A stretch of DNA of 64,000 nt from the NCBI GenBank assembly GCA_965226925.1, contig CBDDEN010000007.1, positions 248,001-312,000 on the forward strand, written 5' to 3'. How positions within the stretch are numbered: the stretch's first letter is position 1; the number at the start of each line of letters is the position of its first letter. This document shows positions 27,413-35,804 of the stretch, one piece after another. Source of the stretch: CBDDCX01 sp965226925 (lineage in GTDB: Bacteria; Gemmatimonadota; Gemmatimonadetes; Longimicrobiales; Gaopeijiaceae). A program made the position numbers and the translations under genes. A model generated the notes under the pieces. It did no database searches. It was not told the DNA's origin and was given only the letters and a program-made list of their open reading frames with translations.

Positions 27413-29134
27413 CTAGGCCCAGATTTCCTGAGGCGGCGCCGTTTCTCGGGGGAAGGGGGAATTGAACGCTCTAGTCCCCGGCATCGGGTGCGGAGTGGGG
27501 ACGGGCGTGCGACGTCGATCCTGGGGCGAGCGCGCAACCCATTGGCGCGGCATGCCCTGGAACAAGCCCCTGAACACCCTAAACAGGTGTGGGTCGAACG
27601 TCGAGCCGGCTTCGGTTCTCATGACGGACATGGCTTGGTCCGGAGGCAGGCCGCCGCGGTAGCTACGGTCGGTAGTCAGCGCGTCGAACACGTCTACGAG
27701 GCACAGGACCCGGGCCGAAAGCGGGATGTCGCCCCCTGACAGGCCGTGCGGATAACCACTGCCGCCCCAGCGTTCGTGGTGGTGTCGCACCATGGGTCGG
27801 ATGTCCCACGGGAACTCGATGCCCCGAAGCAGTTCTACTCCGGCCTCCGGATGCCGCTTCATGAGGACCCACTCTTCGGCCGTGAGGCGACCCGGCTTGT
27901 TCAAGATCGACGAGGGAACGGCAATCTTGCCGAGGTCGTGCAGAAGGGCTCCCATCCGGAGCCAGGTCAGAATCTCCTGATCCATGCCGGCGGCTGTGGC
28001 CAACGAGCACGCCAGGTCCGCCACCCGCTCGCAGTGGCCTTGTGTGTACCGGTCCTTGGACTCGATGGACTCTCCCCATGAACGCACCACGTCCAAAAAG
28101 CGAAATTCGAGGCGGGCGATCCTCTCTCGGACCTCGGCCAGGTTGTGCCTGGCCTGAAACTCCGAGAAGAGCCGCAAACACTCGTTCAGGGCTCTCAATG
28201 TGTCGCGGTTCCTGCCCTGATCGGCGTAGACTTCCGCGAACTCCCGTGCGATTTCGGCGGCCAGGAGCGTGTTCCTCTGATCGTCGGCGACCAGCCGCGC
28301 CTTCCGTAACGAATCGAGGGCGAGGTCGGGGCGCTTCGTGAGCCGGTAGATCGTGCCGTAGTGTTTCAGGATCTCGCCGGACCATCGCCCTTCGGCCACG
28401 TCGCGAGAGACGTGGCACGCGACGTCGCAGCATGTGCGGGCCCGGTCGAGGTCCCCGCGGGCGATCCACAGCCGGGCGAGGTTCACCTGAGCATGCACGT
28501 GGTGGTCTACGTCACCGGATTCGACACAACGGCGGCTCGCCTCCTCGAGCGCGGCTTCCGCTTCGTGCCACTCCGCACGGTCCGTGTGCAGTCGGCCGAT
28601 GTTGTTGAGGAGCGGTCCGACGCGATCGTCTTCTCCCAGCCGGTCGTAGGCGTCCTTGCTGGAGCGGTACTGGACGAGGGCCTCCGCGAAGTCCCCCCGA
28701 ATGTTGGCGATGACACCGAGGTTCTGATGGATCATCGCCGGCAGCGCGGGGTCTCCGGCCTGCGATGCCAGATGCAGACTCGAAGCATAGTGGCCGCCCG
28801 CGGTTTCGAGGTTGCCGCGAAGCTGCTCGACGATGCCTTTGCCGTTCAGGGCGTGCGCCTTTCCCAACACGTCGTCCTGGGCCTCGGCCACGGCCAGCGC
28901 CGCCTCGAAGCAGTCCATCGCGGCACCCAGGTGCCCGCTCTCGTAATGGGTCCGTGCGATCCACCGTAGTATGGCGCTCGCAAGGGCCCCATGCTCCCGG
29001 CTGTCCAGCGCCCTTAGGGCGGCCTCGTAACACGTCCGGGCACGGCTCCGGCGAGCTTGCCGTTCGGCGGCCCTGGCCTCGGCGATCAGGCTTCGGGCAC
29101 CCTCCGGGATCCCCAGATCCGTGGTCGACTCCAC
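27413..29134 (-). CDS. TPR and HD-GYP domain phosphohydrolase
   Basis: 573 residues. The first ~360 are TPR-like repeats; the C-terminal ~190 are an HD-GYP domain with HCERVADLA, LLHDLGKIAVPSSIL (HD pair) and HHERWGGSGYPHGLSGG (GYP motif), followed by LVDVFDALTTDRSYR. Active HD-GYP proteins hydrolyse c-di-GMP to GMP. The TPR region is paralogous to the neighbouring stand-alone TPR protein (30220-31281). Start chosen at the GTG at 29134, 4 nt after the stop of the sigma-54 activator gene. Last gene of the sigma-54-linked series; all key residues are intact. Confidence 0.88.
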   Translation of the reverse strand: MESTTDLGIPEGARSLIAEARAAERQARRSRARTCYEAALRALDSREHGALASAILRWIARTHYESGHLGAAMDCFEAALAVAEAQDDVLGKAHALNGKGIVEQLRGNLETAGGHYASSLHLASQAGDPALPAMIHQNLGVIANIRGDFAEALVQYRSSKDAYDRLGEDDRVGPLLNNIGRLHTDRAEWHEAEAALEEASRRCVESGDVDHHVHAQVNLARLWIARGDLDRARTCCDVACHVSRDVAEGRWSGEILKHYGTIYRLTKRPDLALDSLRKARLVADDQRNTLLAAEIAREFAEVYADQGRNRDTLRALNECLRLFSEFQARHNLAEVRERIARLEFRFLDVVRSWGESIESKDRYTQGHCERVADLACSLATAAGMDQEILTWLRMGALLHDLGKIAVPSSILNKPGRLTAEEWVLMKRHPEAGVELLRGIEFPWDIRPMVRHHHERWGGSGYPHGLSGGDIPLSARVLCLVDVFDALTTDRSYRGGLPPDQAMSVMRTEAGSTFDPHLFRVFRGLFQGMPRQWVARSPQDRRRTPVPTPHPMPGTRAFNSPFPRETAPPQEIWA

Positions 29135-29138
29135 GATG

Positions 29139-30194
29139 TCACGCCGTTGCGTCGAGGCTGTCCCGATCGTCGAGACCGTAGTCCCGGATCTTGCGATGGA
29201 CCGTGGGTCGTGAGAGACCGAGAATGCGAGCGGTGGCGCTACGATTGCCACCGGTCATGTCGAGAGTGATGCGCAACGCCTGTGCTTCGATCTCCGCCAG
29301 CCGCAATCCCGTGGGCGGAATGTGGATCACCCGGTCGGGATCATGAAGCGGACCCCCCTCGACGCGCGCGCGACCGAAGATGCTGAGGTGCTCGGCCCGC
29401 ACGGCCGGGCCCTCACTCAGCACGATGGCCCGCTGGATCACGTTCTTGAGTTCCCGGACATTGCCCGGCCAGTCGTGCCTGTTGAGTACGTCGACCGCGT
29501 CTTTGCGCAGGGCCTTCGGCGCAATGCCCATCTCGCGGGCGATTTCCGCCATGAAGTGTCGGGCCAGGAGTTCCGGGTCCCTATCGCGGTCACGTAGGGG
29601 TGGCACGTTGATGCGAAGCACATTGAGCCGATAGAAGAGGTCCTCTCGGAAGCGACCCTCGCTTAACGCGTCCTCGAACGAGCTGTTCGCCGCCGCGAGG
29701 ATGCGGCAGGTCGCGGTGATCTCCTGCGTACCCCCAATCCTCCGGAAGCGTCTCTCCTCGAGCGCTCGGAGTAGCTTAGGCTGGAGGTTGGGCGGCAGCT
29801 CGCTGACCTCGTCGAGAAAGAGGGTCCCGGCACCGGCCAGCTCCAGAAGGCCCAGCTTCCGCGACCGGGCGTCGGTGAACGCACCGCGCTCGTGGCCGAA
29901 GAGCTCGGACTCCAGAAGGTTCCCCGGGATCGCCGCGCAGTTCACGGTGACGAAAGGCTCCTGGGCATCCGGACTGGCGTAGTGGATGCCACGAGCGAAG
30001 AGCCCCTTACCGGTACCCGTATCACCCACGACGAGCACGGTCGTCAGTCGCCGGCTCGCCACTCTCTTGGCGAAGTCGATGGCCTTCTTGAGCGAGGCGG
30101 CTTGTCCGATGATCGCCTGAAAACCGATATCCGTGGCGGGGCCGTCGGTCGGGACGACCTGTTCACCTTCTCTGCTGGCGAGTTGATAGCTCAC
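29139..30194 (-). CDS. Sigma-54-dependent activator, AAA+ and Fis HTH, no receiver domain
   Basis: 351 residues. After a short N-terminus of ~27 residues the AAA+ domain has Walker A VGDTGTGKGLFA, the sigma-54 contact loop ELFGHERGAFTDA (consensus GAFTGA, here D at position 5), Walker B GTLFLDEVSEL and the DWPGNVRELKNVIQRA sensor-2 region. The C-terminus is a Fis-type HTH (MTGGNRSATARILGLSRPTVHRKIRDYG). With no receiver or GAF/PAS domain it must be controlled by another protein; the adjacent TPR proteins are candidates. Gaps to neighbours are 25 nt upstream and 4 nt downstream, so co-transcription is likely. Confidence 0.92.
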   Translation of the reverse strand: MSYQLASREGEQVVPTDGPATDIGFQAIIGQAASLKKAIDFAKRVASRRLTTVLVVGDTGTGKGLFARGIHYASPDAQEPFVTVNCAAIPGNLLESELFGHERGAFTDARSRKLGLLELAGAGTLFLDEVSELPPNLQPKLLRALEERRFRRIGGTQEITATCRILAAANSSFEDALSEGRFREDLFYRLNVLRINVPPLRDRDRDPELLARHFMAEIAREMGIAPKALRKDAVDVLNRHDWPGNVRELKNVIQRAIVLSEGPAVRAEHLSIFGRARVEGGPLHDPDRVIHIPPTGLRLAEIEAQALRITLDMTGGNRSATARILGLSRPTVHRKIRDYGLDDRDSLDATA

Positions 30195-30219
30195 GATTCG
30201 CCCTTTTGGTCTCGAGTCT

Positions 30220-31281
30220 CTATTCGGAATCCGAACGGATCCCGTTCAATCGTTCCTGCGCCTTGGTGGCGTCCAATGTGGCGTTCATCTCCTTGAAGAG
30301 CGCCACGGCGCGCTCGAAGAACTCCGTGGCGGCCGGGTACTGCCCCATCTGTGCCCGAGTCTCCCCCAACTCCCTTGCCACTTCGGCGCCCAGGAGCGTG
30401 TCTTCGCCCTCCTCCGCGAGACGACTGGCGCTCGAAAGAGATTCGTCCGCGAGGGAGAGGTGGCCCTGGGCGCGCTGAATCATGCCCAGGAACTTGAGGG
30501 CGTCGGCCCTCCGAAGCGGATCGCCCCGTTCTTCCGCGATGCTGAGGGCCCGTTCGACGTAGGCTTTGGCCTCGTCCCACTGTTCGAGCCGGATGCAAAC
30601 CTCGGCCAGGTTCGACTCGAGAAGGCCCTGAGTATGCAGGTCCTTTCGGCGACGGGCGATCTCGAGGCCTCGGGTGAAGTGCTCCTCGGCGTCGTCGTAC
30701 TTTCCGAGGTCCGTGTGCAGCATGCCGAGGTTGTTGAGCACCCATGACATGCCCTCCTCGAAGCCACCTTCCTCGAACGCCCTGAGGCTCGCCCGATACC
30801 GTACGAGCGCGCCGTCCAGGTCCCCCTGGATGTTCGCGAGGACGCCGAGGTTCTGCTCCACCATACCGGCGAGTCGGTGATCCCCCGAGTCGTTCGCCTG
30901 ACGCGCCGCCTGCCCATATCTGGCGTGGGCGGCTTCCATGTCGCCTCGTCGCTGGGCGATGATCGCCAGGCAGTTGAGGGCGTGCGCTTCACCCGAGCCG
31001 TAGGCGATATCGCGGGAGAGGGCGGAACTCTCCTCGTAGCGGGATTCCGCTTCCGTGGTCTGCCCGAGCTCTCGGAGCGTCGTGCCGAGCCACCGTAGGA
31101 TGTCGGCTCGAAGCGGCGAGGGTTCGTCTTCGGGAAGAAGCTCCAACGCCGCGGTCAGCTTCTCGTGGGAGTCGCCAAGGGCTCCCTGGGTCTCCGCTTC
31201 ACGACCGGCTCGGGCAAGATCGACTGCCCTGGCCCGCATCTCTTCCGGAGATTCACTTCTCACGTCGTTGGCGCGGTTCAT
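30220..31281 (-). CDS. TPR protein linked to sigma-54 activator
   Basis: 353 residues composed almost entirely of TPR units (for example SGEAHALNCLAIIAQRRGDMEAAHARY and LNNLGMLHTDLGKYDDAEEHFTRG). There is no signal peptide, so it should be cytosolic. The same order of repeats is seen in the N-terminal part of the HD-GYP protein (compare EQNLGVLANIQGDLDGALVRYR here with HQNLGVIANIRGDFAEALVQYR there). The gene lies 56 nt downstream of the lipoprotein and 25 nt upstream of the sigma-54 activator. A role as sensor or anti-activator is inferred from position. Confidence 0.8.
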   Translation of the reverse strand: MNRANDVRSESPEEMRARAVDLARAGREAETQGALGDSHEKLTAALELLPEDEPSPLRADILRWLGTTLRELGQTTEAESRYEESSALSRDIAYGSGEAHALNCLAIIAQRRGDMEAAHARYGQAARQANDSGDHRLAGMVEQNLGVLANIQGDLDGALVRYRASLRAFEEGGFEEGMSWVLNNLGMLHTDLGKYDDAEEHFTRGLEIARRRKDLHTQGLLESNLAEVCIRLEQWDEAKAYVERALSIAEERGDPLRRADALKFLGMIQRAQGHLSLADESLSSASRLAEEGEDTLLGAEVARELGETRAQMGQYPAATEFFERAVALFKEMNATLDATKAQERLNGIRSDSE

Positions 31282-31337
31282 TTATCCGTTCCCCTGGAGT
31301 GTGCATCTCTGACGAGCACGAGTCACACCCTCCGTCG

Positions 31338-31955
31338 TCAACCCGACGCAACCGCGTAACCGCAGAAGTGATTGACTTCGAGCACGACGTCTCGACCGTC
31401 CAAGTACATGGGGAGTGTCTCCAGAGGAGCGACGCCGTCTGTGTGGCTACCGACGTAGTACACGCCGATGAGCTTCGAGAGGTGTCGCCGAAGGACCTTC
31501 CCGCTGTGCTCGTCCAACCCGTCGCCACTCTCGAGACTCCCGACCCAACCGGGCGCCAGCATGCGCGCGTCGATGCGAATCTGCGCCGGCACGCGGAACT
31601 CGATGTCGTGGGGACTGAACTCGAACGCGATCACCGAACCGGCGATCGCCTTCGCCTCGATCGTGATTGTGTTCGAAAGGGCGCCTTCGGGGAAGACGAT
31701 CGAGGCTCCGAGGTCTCGGAACTCCATCACGCCTCCGTCGGCTCCGATGGTTCGAGTGACCGTCATCTGGCTCTCATGCGAGTTGCGCCACATGTGAGCT
31801 GTAAAACCGGGTGCTGGAGCACTCTCAAAAAATGCCGATGCCGAGTTAGCGGCCGGGTTGGCGGGGCCTTCGTCGGTGGGAATGTCGGTGCAGGACCAGA
31901 CACCGAACATCACGGCGAAAGGAACCACGCGCCAAAAGTCTCTCTTCCTAAACAT
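31338..31955 (-). CDS. Putative lipoprotein with ZU5-like beta domain
   Basis: 205 residues. A basic N-terminus, hydrophobic segment and cysteine (FAVMFGVWSC) indicate a lipoprotein, although Trp at -2 is unusual. The rest has a ZU5-like look: IGADGGVMEFRDLGASIVFPEGALSNTITIEAK, then FSPHDIEFRVPAQIRID. The gene starts at an ATG preceded by GGAGGAG and is the first gene downstream of the sigma-54 promoter, with a ~48-nt leader containing a hairpin. Probably cell-surface or periplasm-facing; what it binds is unknown. Confidence 0.75.
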   Translation of the reverse strand: MFRKRDFWRVVPFAVMFGVWSCTDIPTDEGPANPAANSASAFFESAPAPGFTAHMWRNSHESQMTVTRTIGADGGVMEFRDLGASIVFPEGALSNTITIEAKAIAGSVIAFEFSPHDIEFRVPAQIRIDARMLAPGWVGSLESGDGLDEHSGKVLRRHLSKLIGVYYVGSHTDGVAPLETLPMYLDGRDVVLEVNHFCGYAVASG

Positions 31956-31983
31956 CCTTACTCCTCCGTCAGGTCGACGACAA

Positions 31984-32002
31984 CACCCGGATCAGCCGGG
32001 TG
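31984..32002 (-). other. 5' leader hairpin of lipoprotein mRNA
   Basis: On the minus strand CACCCGG-CTGAT-CCGGGTG forms a perfect 7-bp stem with 5-nt loop. It begins at about the predicted transcription start of the sigma-54 promoter and lies ~30 nt before the start codon. It could stabilise the transcript 5' end. No T-run follows. Confidence 0.5.
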
Positions 32003-32012
32003 AGAAGGCCAT

Positions 32013-32029
32013 ATGCAATGTCGGTGCCA
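32013..32029 (-). promoter_or_regulatory. Sigma-54 (RpoN) promoter
   Basis: Minus-strand TGGCAC-CGACA-TTGCAT matches the -24/-12 consensus TGGCAC-N5-TTGCA exactly, with GG and GC at the invariant spacing. The predicted start is near 32003, about 48 nt before the lipoprotein ATG. The sigma-54 activator encoded two genes downstream makes functional use likely. Confidence 0.75.
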
Positions 32030-32126
32030 AAGTGAAAATTGCCGTAACAGATTTATTATCAATAACTTAAGCCTACTGAACCGATCAACGGCCAATAGGC
32101 TTATCTGTTACTATATGTATCACTTT
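32029..32126. promoter_or_regulatory. AT-rich nested inverted repeats, candidate enhancer (UAS)
   Basis: Three pairs of perfect inverted repeats are nested: AAAGTGA (32029-32035) with TCACTTT (32120-32126), GTAACAGA (32044-32051) with TCTGTTAC (32104-32111), and TAAGCCTA (32068-32075) with TAGGCTTA (32096-32103). TTGCCGTAAC also occurs twice directly (about 32039 and 32127). The block is strikingly AT-rich for this genome and lies just upstream of the sigma-54 promoter, where an activator's binding sites are expected. Confidence 0.6.
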
Positions 32127-32190
32127 TGCCGTAACTGCAACAAGATATTACGATTCTGCCAAAAACGTAATAATGCTTCTCACCATGACC

Positions 32191-32664
32191 CTAGTCGGTC
32201 GTCAGGATCTCGACCTTCTCCATGGTGACCTCTTGGAGGGGTCTATCTCCGGGGCCGGTTGCTGCGGTGCCGATGGCCCGGACCGTTTCCAAACCTTCCA
32301 CGACCCTGCCGAATACGGCATGCTTTCCGTCGAGCCAGGCGGTGGGTGCCAACGTCACGAAGAACTGGGAGCCCCCGGTATTGGGTCCGGCGTTCGCCAT
32401 CGAAAGGACCCCTTCCACGTCATGGCGTAGCTCGGGGTGGAACTCGTCGGCGATCGTGTAGCCGGGACCACCCGTGCCGTTGCCCGTCGGACAACCGCCT
32501 TGGATCATGAATCCTTCGATGACCCGGTGGAAAACGATGCCGTCGTAGTACTCCTTCTCCACGAGGTCGATGAAGTTCTTGGTCGTTCCGGGGGCTCGCT
32601 CCTCGAAGAGCTCGACCTTGAACTCGCCTCGATTCGTCGTGAACTGTGCGGTTCGGTTCGGCAT
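32191..32664 (-). CDS. Peptidyl-prolyl cis-trans isomerase, cyclophilin type
   Basis: 157 residues, a minimal single-domain cyclophilin that speeds proline isomerisation during folding. Motifs include FHRVIEGFMIQGGCPTGNGTGGPGY, FHPELRHDVEGVLSMANAGPNTGGSQFFVTLAPTAWLDGKHAVFGRVVEG. Start at the ATG at 32664 (MPNRTAQFTTNRGEFKVELF) gives the family N-terminus without signal peptide, hence cytosolic. The frame upstream to 32823 is not domain-like. It is followed by the AT-rich regulatory block. Confidence 0.92.
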   Translation of the reverse strand: MPNRTAQFTTNRGEFKVELFEERAPGTTKNFIDLVEKEYYDGIVFHRVIEGFMIQGGCPTGNGTGGPGYTIADEFHPELRHDVEGVLSMANAGPNTGGSQFFVTLAPTAWLDGKHAVFGRVVEGLETVRAIGTAATGPGDRPLQEVTMEKVEILTTD

Positions 32665-32927
32665 GGACTCACCTGTTGTTGAAGTGCGCGGAACGGTCGC
32701 CGGCTCCCCGTGGCCGTGAAGGCACGGACGGGCAAGGAACGCGACTCCCTGGTGTGACCCGGAACATTCGCGAACGCGACGCCCGCGGTCCAGCCTTACG
32801 GGCGTCTCAGCGGAATTGCCCATCGGGATGCCGGCCGCCTAGAATCCCCGCGGAGGCCGCCGGGAGTCGAGGGAGGCCTTTGCGCCGACCTCTCGCGCCA
32901 TGCGCTTTATAGACAGCAGGAGAGACC

Positions 32928-34874
32928 ATGGACGTTCGGAGTCATCACCGCCTGGTTGGCACGGCCCTGCTTGCCCTCGCCGTCGTCGGCTGCCGGGGTG
33001 CGGTGCAGCTCGAAGAGAGTGATTATCCGACGGTCCTGGCCCTGCAGCTCATGACGGGCTCCAGCCCCTCTTCGCGTGGCGCCTTTTCGGTTCGCACTCT
33101 TACGTACGGGCACGGCGACGACAAGAACCGGGAGGAGTACCGCGACGGCGTCGAGTTCAGCACCGAGACCGTAGACGCCTCCAAGCTCATCGACCTCGGG
33201 GACCAGGCCAAATCCCGGAATTCGTACTGGGGCTTCACCCCCAAGGAGTTTCCGTTAAACGGCCGTGTGTGGTATCCCGCCGCCGCCGGTCCCTTCCCGC
33301 TCGTGCTGGTCGTGCACGGGAATCACAACATGCGGGACTACTCGGACTCCGGGTACGACTACCTCGGTGAACTGCTGGCCAGTCGCGGATATATCCTCGC
33401 GTCGATAGACATGAATTTCGTGAACGGTGGGATTCGCCAGGAGAACGACGCCAGGGGCTGGCTCCTTCTGAAGCATCTCGAGGCGTGGGGCACCTTCAAC
33501 GAAGACGCCGAGAATCCGTTCTACGGCAAGGTGGATATGGCCAACCTCGCCCTCATGGGACACTCACGAGGAGGGGGTGCGGTCGGGCACGCCGCGGCTT
33601 TCAACCGCCTCGGCCATTACCCCGACGACGCGAATCTGACCTTCGACTTCAACTTCGACATCAAGGCGATCATCGCCATCGCACCGGTCGACGGACAGTA
33701 CCTTCCCACCGACCGATTCGTCCCCCTCGAGAACGTCGATTACATGGTGTTCCACGGCTCGCACGACGGAGACGTCACGAGCTTTCACGGACTTCGACTC
33801 TACGACCGTGTGAAGTTCACTGATGGCCTCCCCCACCTCAAGACCGCCATTTTCGTGTATCGGGCGAACCATGGGCAGTGGAACAGCGTGTGGGGTCCCC
33901 ACGACAACGGACCTCGCAGCGGCCGTACGCTGGATCTGCGACCTCTGCTGGAGCCGAGCGAGCAGCAGGAGTTAGCCAAGATCTACGTGTCTGCCTTCCT
34001 GGAGTATTCGCTCCGCGGAAACGGGGATTATCTGCCCCTGTTCCGCGACCATCGGGTCGCCGGCGCATGGTTGCCGAAGACCATGTACGTGACTCGCTTC
34101 CAGGACGGCTCTTTTCGCCCTCTGGCGACCTTCGAGGAGGACATCGACGTGACCACCGGGAGCGCCGCCGGCGTGGCGCTCGGCGGCGACAGCCTCTCCA
34201 CCTGGAAGGAGGGGGAGATGGTGTTACGTTCGCGGAATCGCCCGACCACCTCTTCGTCCCAGATGAACCAAGCTCTCTGGCTCGGCTGGAACCGCGCTGT
34301 AAAGGGCTCCGAAGAGTTGGGCCGGCCAGCCACGTTCACCATCTCCCTGCCCGACACGTTGGGTCGTTCCTGGAGGTTGGGGCAGGGCGCGTCCCTTCAG
34401 ATAGCGTTGACGGTGGACGAGAACGTACCGGGCCCGAGGACTGCGGCCGAAGTCGGTGGAGAGGCAGGCGAAGAGGAGGAGCGCACCGACGCCGGTGCCG
34501 ACCGGAAAGAAGACGGGGATGACGACGGAAAGCCGGTCGATCTGAGCATCGAGGTCGTAGACTCACAGGGCCGTTCCGCAAAGGTAGCCCTCAGCGCCTA
34601 CGGGCCGATTCGGCGACCTCTCGAGACACACATCCTGCGGCGCCGTGACCTGGAAGAGGAACGGTTCACCGAGCTGGCGGAGCTGGTGCTCCAGACCTAC
34701 TCGATCCCATTGTCGGACTTCACGCGTCTCCGGGCTGCGCTGGACCTTCGCAGCCTGAGGGAGATTCGGCTCGTGTTCGACCTGACCGAGGCGGGAACGG
34801 TCGTGGTGGATGACGTGGGGATCTCCTACCTGGATCCCGCCTATACCGTGGCCAGGGTGGCTCCACGGCCCTGA
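32928..34874 (+). CDS. Alpha/beta-hydrolase lipoprotein
   Basis: 648 residues. A signal peptide ends in a lipobox (LLALAVVGC), so it is probably an outer- or inner-membrane lipoprotein. The catalytic region has an oxyanion-type strand FPLVLVVHGNHNM and the nucleophile elbow LALMGHSRGGG (Ser near residue 212), with D/H candidates in PVDGQYLPTD and YRANHGQWN. It resembles chlorophyllase/lipase-like hydrolases. The last ~250 residues form a beta-rich region with a charged insert (EVGGEAGEEEERTDAG). Substrate unknown. Confidence 0.8.
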   Translation: MDVRSHHRLVGTALLALAVVGCRGAVQLEESDYPTVLALQLMTGSSPSSRGAFSVRTLTYGHGDDKNREEYRDGVEFSTETVDASKLIDLGDQAKSRNSYWGFTPKEFPLNGRVWYPAAAGPFPLVLVVHGNHNMRDYSDSGYDYLGELLASRGYILASIDMNFVNGGIRQENDARGWLLLKHLEAWGTFNEDAENPFYGKVDMANLALMGHSRGGGAVGHAAAFNRLGHYPDDANLTFDFNFDIKAIIAIAPVDGQYLPTDRFVPLENVDYMVFHGSHDGDVTSFHGLRLYDRVKFTDGLPHLKTAIFVYRANHGQWNSVWGPHDNGPRSGRTLDLRPLLEPSEQQELAKIYVSAFLEYSLRGNGDYLPLFRDHRVAGAWLPKTMYVTRFQDGSFRPLATFEEDIDVTTGSAAGVALGGDSLSTWKEGEMVLRSRNRPTTSSSQMNQALWLGWNRAVKGSEELGRPATFTISLPDTLGRSWRLGQGASLQIALTVDENVPGPRTAAEVGGEAGEEEERTDAGADRKEDGDDDGKPVDLSIEVVDSQGRSAKVALSAYGPIRRPLETHILRRRDLEEERFTELAELVLQTYSIPLSDFTRLRAALDLRSLREIRLVFDLTEAGTVVVDDVGISYLDPAYTVARVAPRP

Positions 34875-34908
34875 CGGCCGACGGGGAAGGGGGCGGCGCC
34901 AGCCGCGA

Positions 34909-35742
34909 TCAACGCCAGCTTATCCCGAGCCGATGGGCACCTCCGAAGGAGTCGAAGCCCTGGTACGCGTACTCGATTCCGAGAGCGTCGCCGTGAAAGG
35001 CCCCGCCGAAAGTGAACTCATCGGCCGGGCCGTCCTCCACCCGGCGAACTCCTGCCCAGCCGGTGAAGGTCCGACCCCGGATGGGCCACCACGCGACCTC
35101 CGACCCCTGACCGGAGGCGCCCAGGGTAACCCGCCTGGCGAGATCCACCGAGACCCCCCCCAACTGCAAGTCCGAGCCCAGGTTTTGGGCGGCCAGCCCG
35201 AGCCTGATGTCGCCCAGCTCGACGGAGACGCCCAGATCCGCGGCGAGCGCCACGTCCTTGCCGCCACCCAGGCGGTGCTCGACGGTCTTCGCGGCGATCC
35301 CCCACTCGAGGCTTGCCACCTCCTGGGCGTACCCGACCGTGGCCACGAACTCGGTCGAGGCGTTGGCACCTCCCGTGAGGAGGTCGATCTCCCCGGAGGC
35401 CACCGCACGCCCATCGGTCGCGTCCGTGGAGTAGCTCAGCGTCTGGAGGCCTACGCCGACGTCCCCCCCCCACCATTCGGTCGCGGCGGAGAGCGCCAGG
35501 TAGTTGGACTTGGAGTCGAAAGTCTGGCCGTCCAGCCCGAAGCCCGAGGCGGCGGCAAGGAGGGCCGGGTTGTAGAAGACCGCGTCACTGCGCCCGCCTG
35601 TGAGCTGGAACGCCCCGCCCATGGCCAACGCACTCGTGCTCGCGGGCAGCCGTAGAATGACCGGGCCGTACTCGCGGGTCTGGCCCTTTAGCGGTGCGGT
35701 TGTCACGACCAGAACCAGCGCCAGAGCGGTCCAGGGGGACAT
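34909..35742 (-). CDS. Exported PorV/PorQ-like outer-membrane protein
   Basis: 277 residues with a signal peptide (WTALALVLVVTTAPLKGQ) and repeated amphipathic beta strands. The N-terminal REYGPVILRLPASTSALAMGGAFQLTGGRSDAVFYNPALLA matches the PorV/UPF0164-like pattern in which an early loop has DAxFxNPA. These are 14-strand barrels, some linked to secretion. ATG at 35742 is chosen because it starts the signal peptide directly. The next gene upstream on the same strand starts at 36011. No secretion genes are nearby. Confidence 0.65.
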   Translation of the reverse strand: MSPWTALALVLVVTTAPLKGQTREYGPVILRLPASTSALAMGGAFQLTGGRSDAVFYNPALLAAASGFGLDGQTFDSKSNYLALSAATEWWGGDVGVGLQTLSYSTDATDGRAVASGEIDLLTGGANASTEFVATVGYAQEVASLEWGIAAKTVEHRLGGGKDVALAADLGVSVELGDIRLGLAAQNLGSDLQLGGVSVDLARRVTLGASGQGSEVAWWPIRGRTFTGWAGVRRVEDGPADEFTFGGAFHGDALGIEYAYQGFDSFGGAHRLGISWR

Positions 35743-35804
35743 CCCCGCGTCGTGGGTCGCGTCGGTCGCACCCCATCCGATGATCTCGGGTCTTCCCATT
35801 CGGG

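Noticed and set aside
28765..29251. Extended start of the HD-GYP gene at 29251
   Set aside because: It would overlap the activator gene by over 100 nt and adds no domain; GTG at 29134, right after the activator stop, fits better.
32957..32975. A second sigma-54-like site (TGGCAC then CTTGCC)
   Set aside because: Spacing is 8 rather than 5 bases, and it lies inside the coding region of the hydrolase gene.
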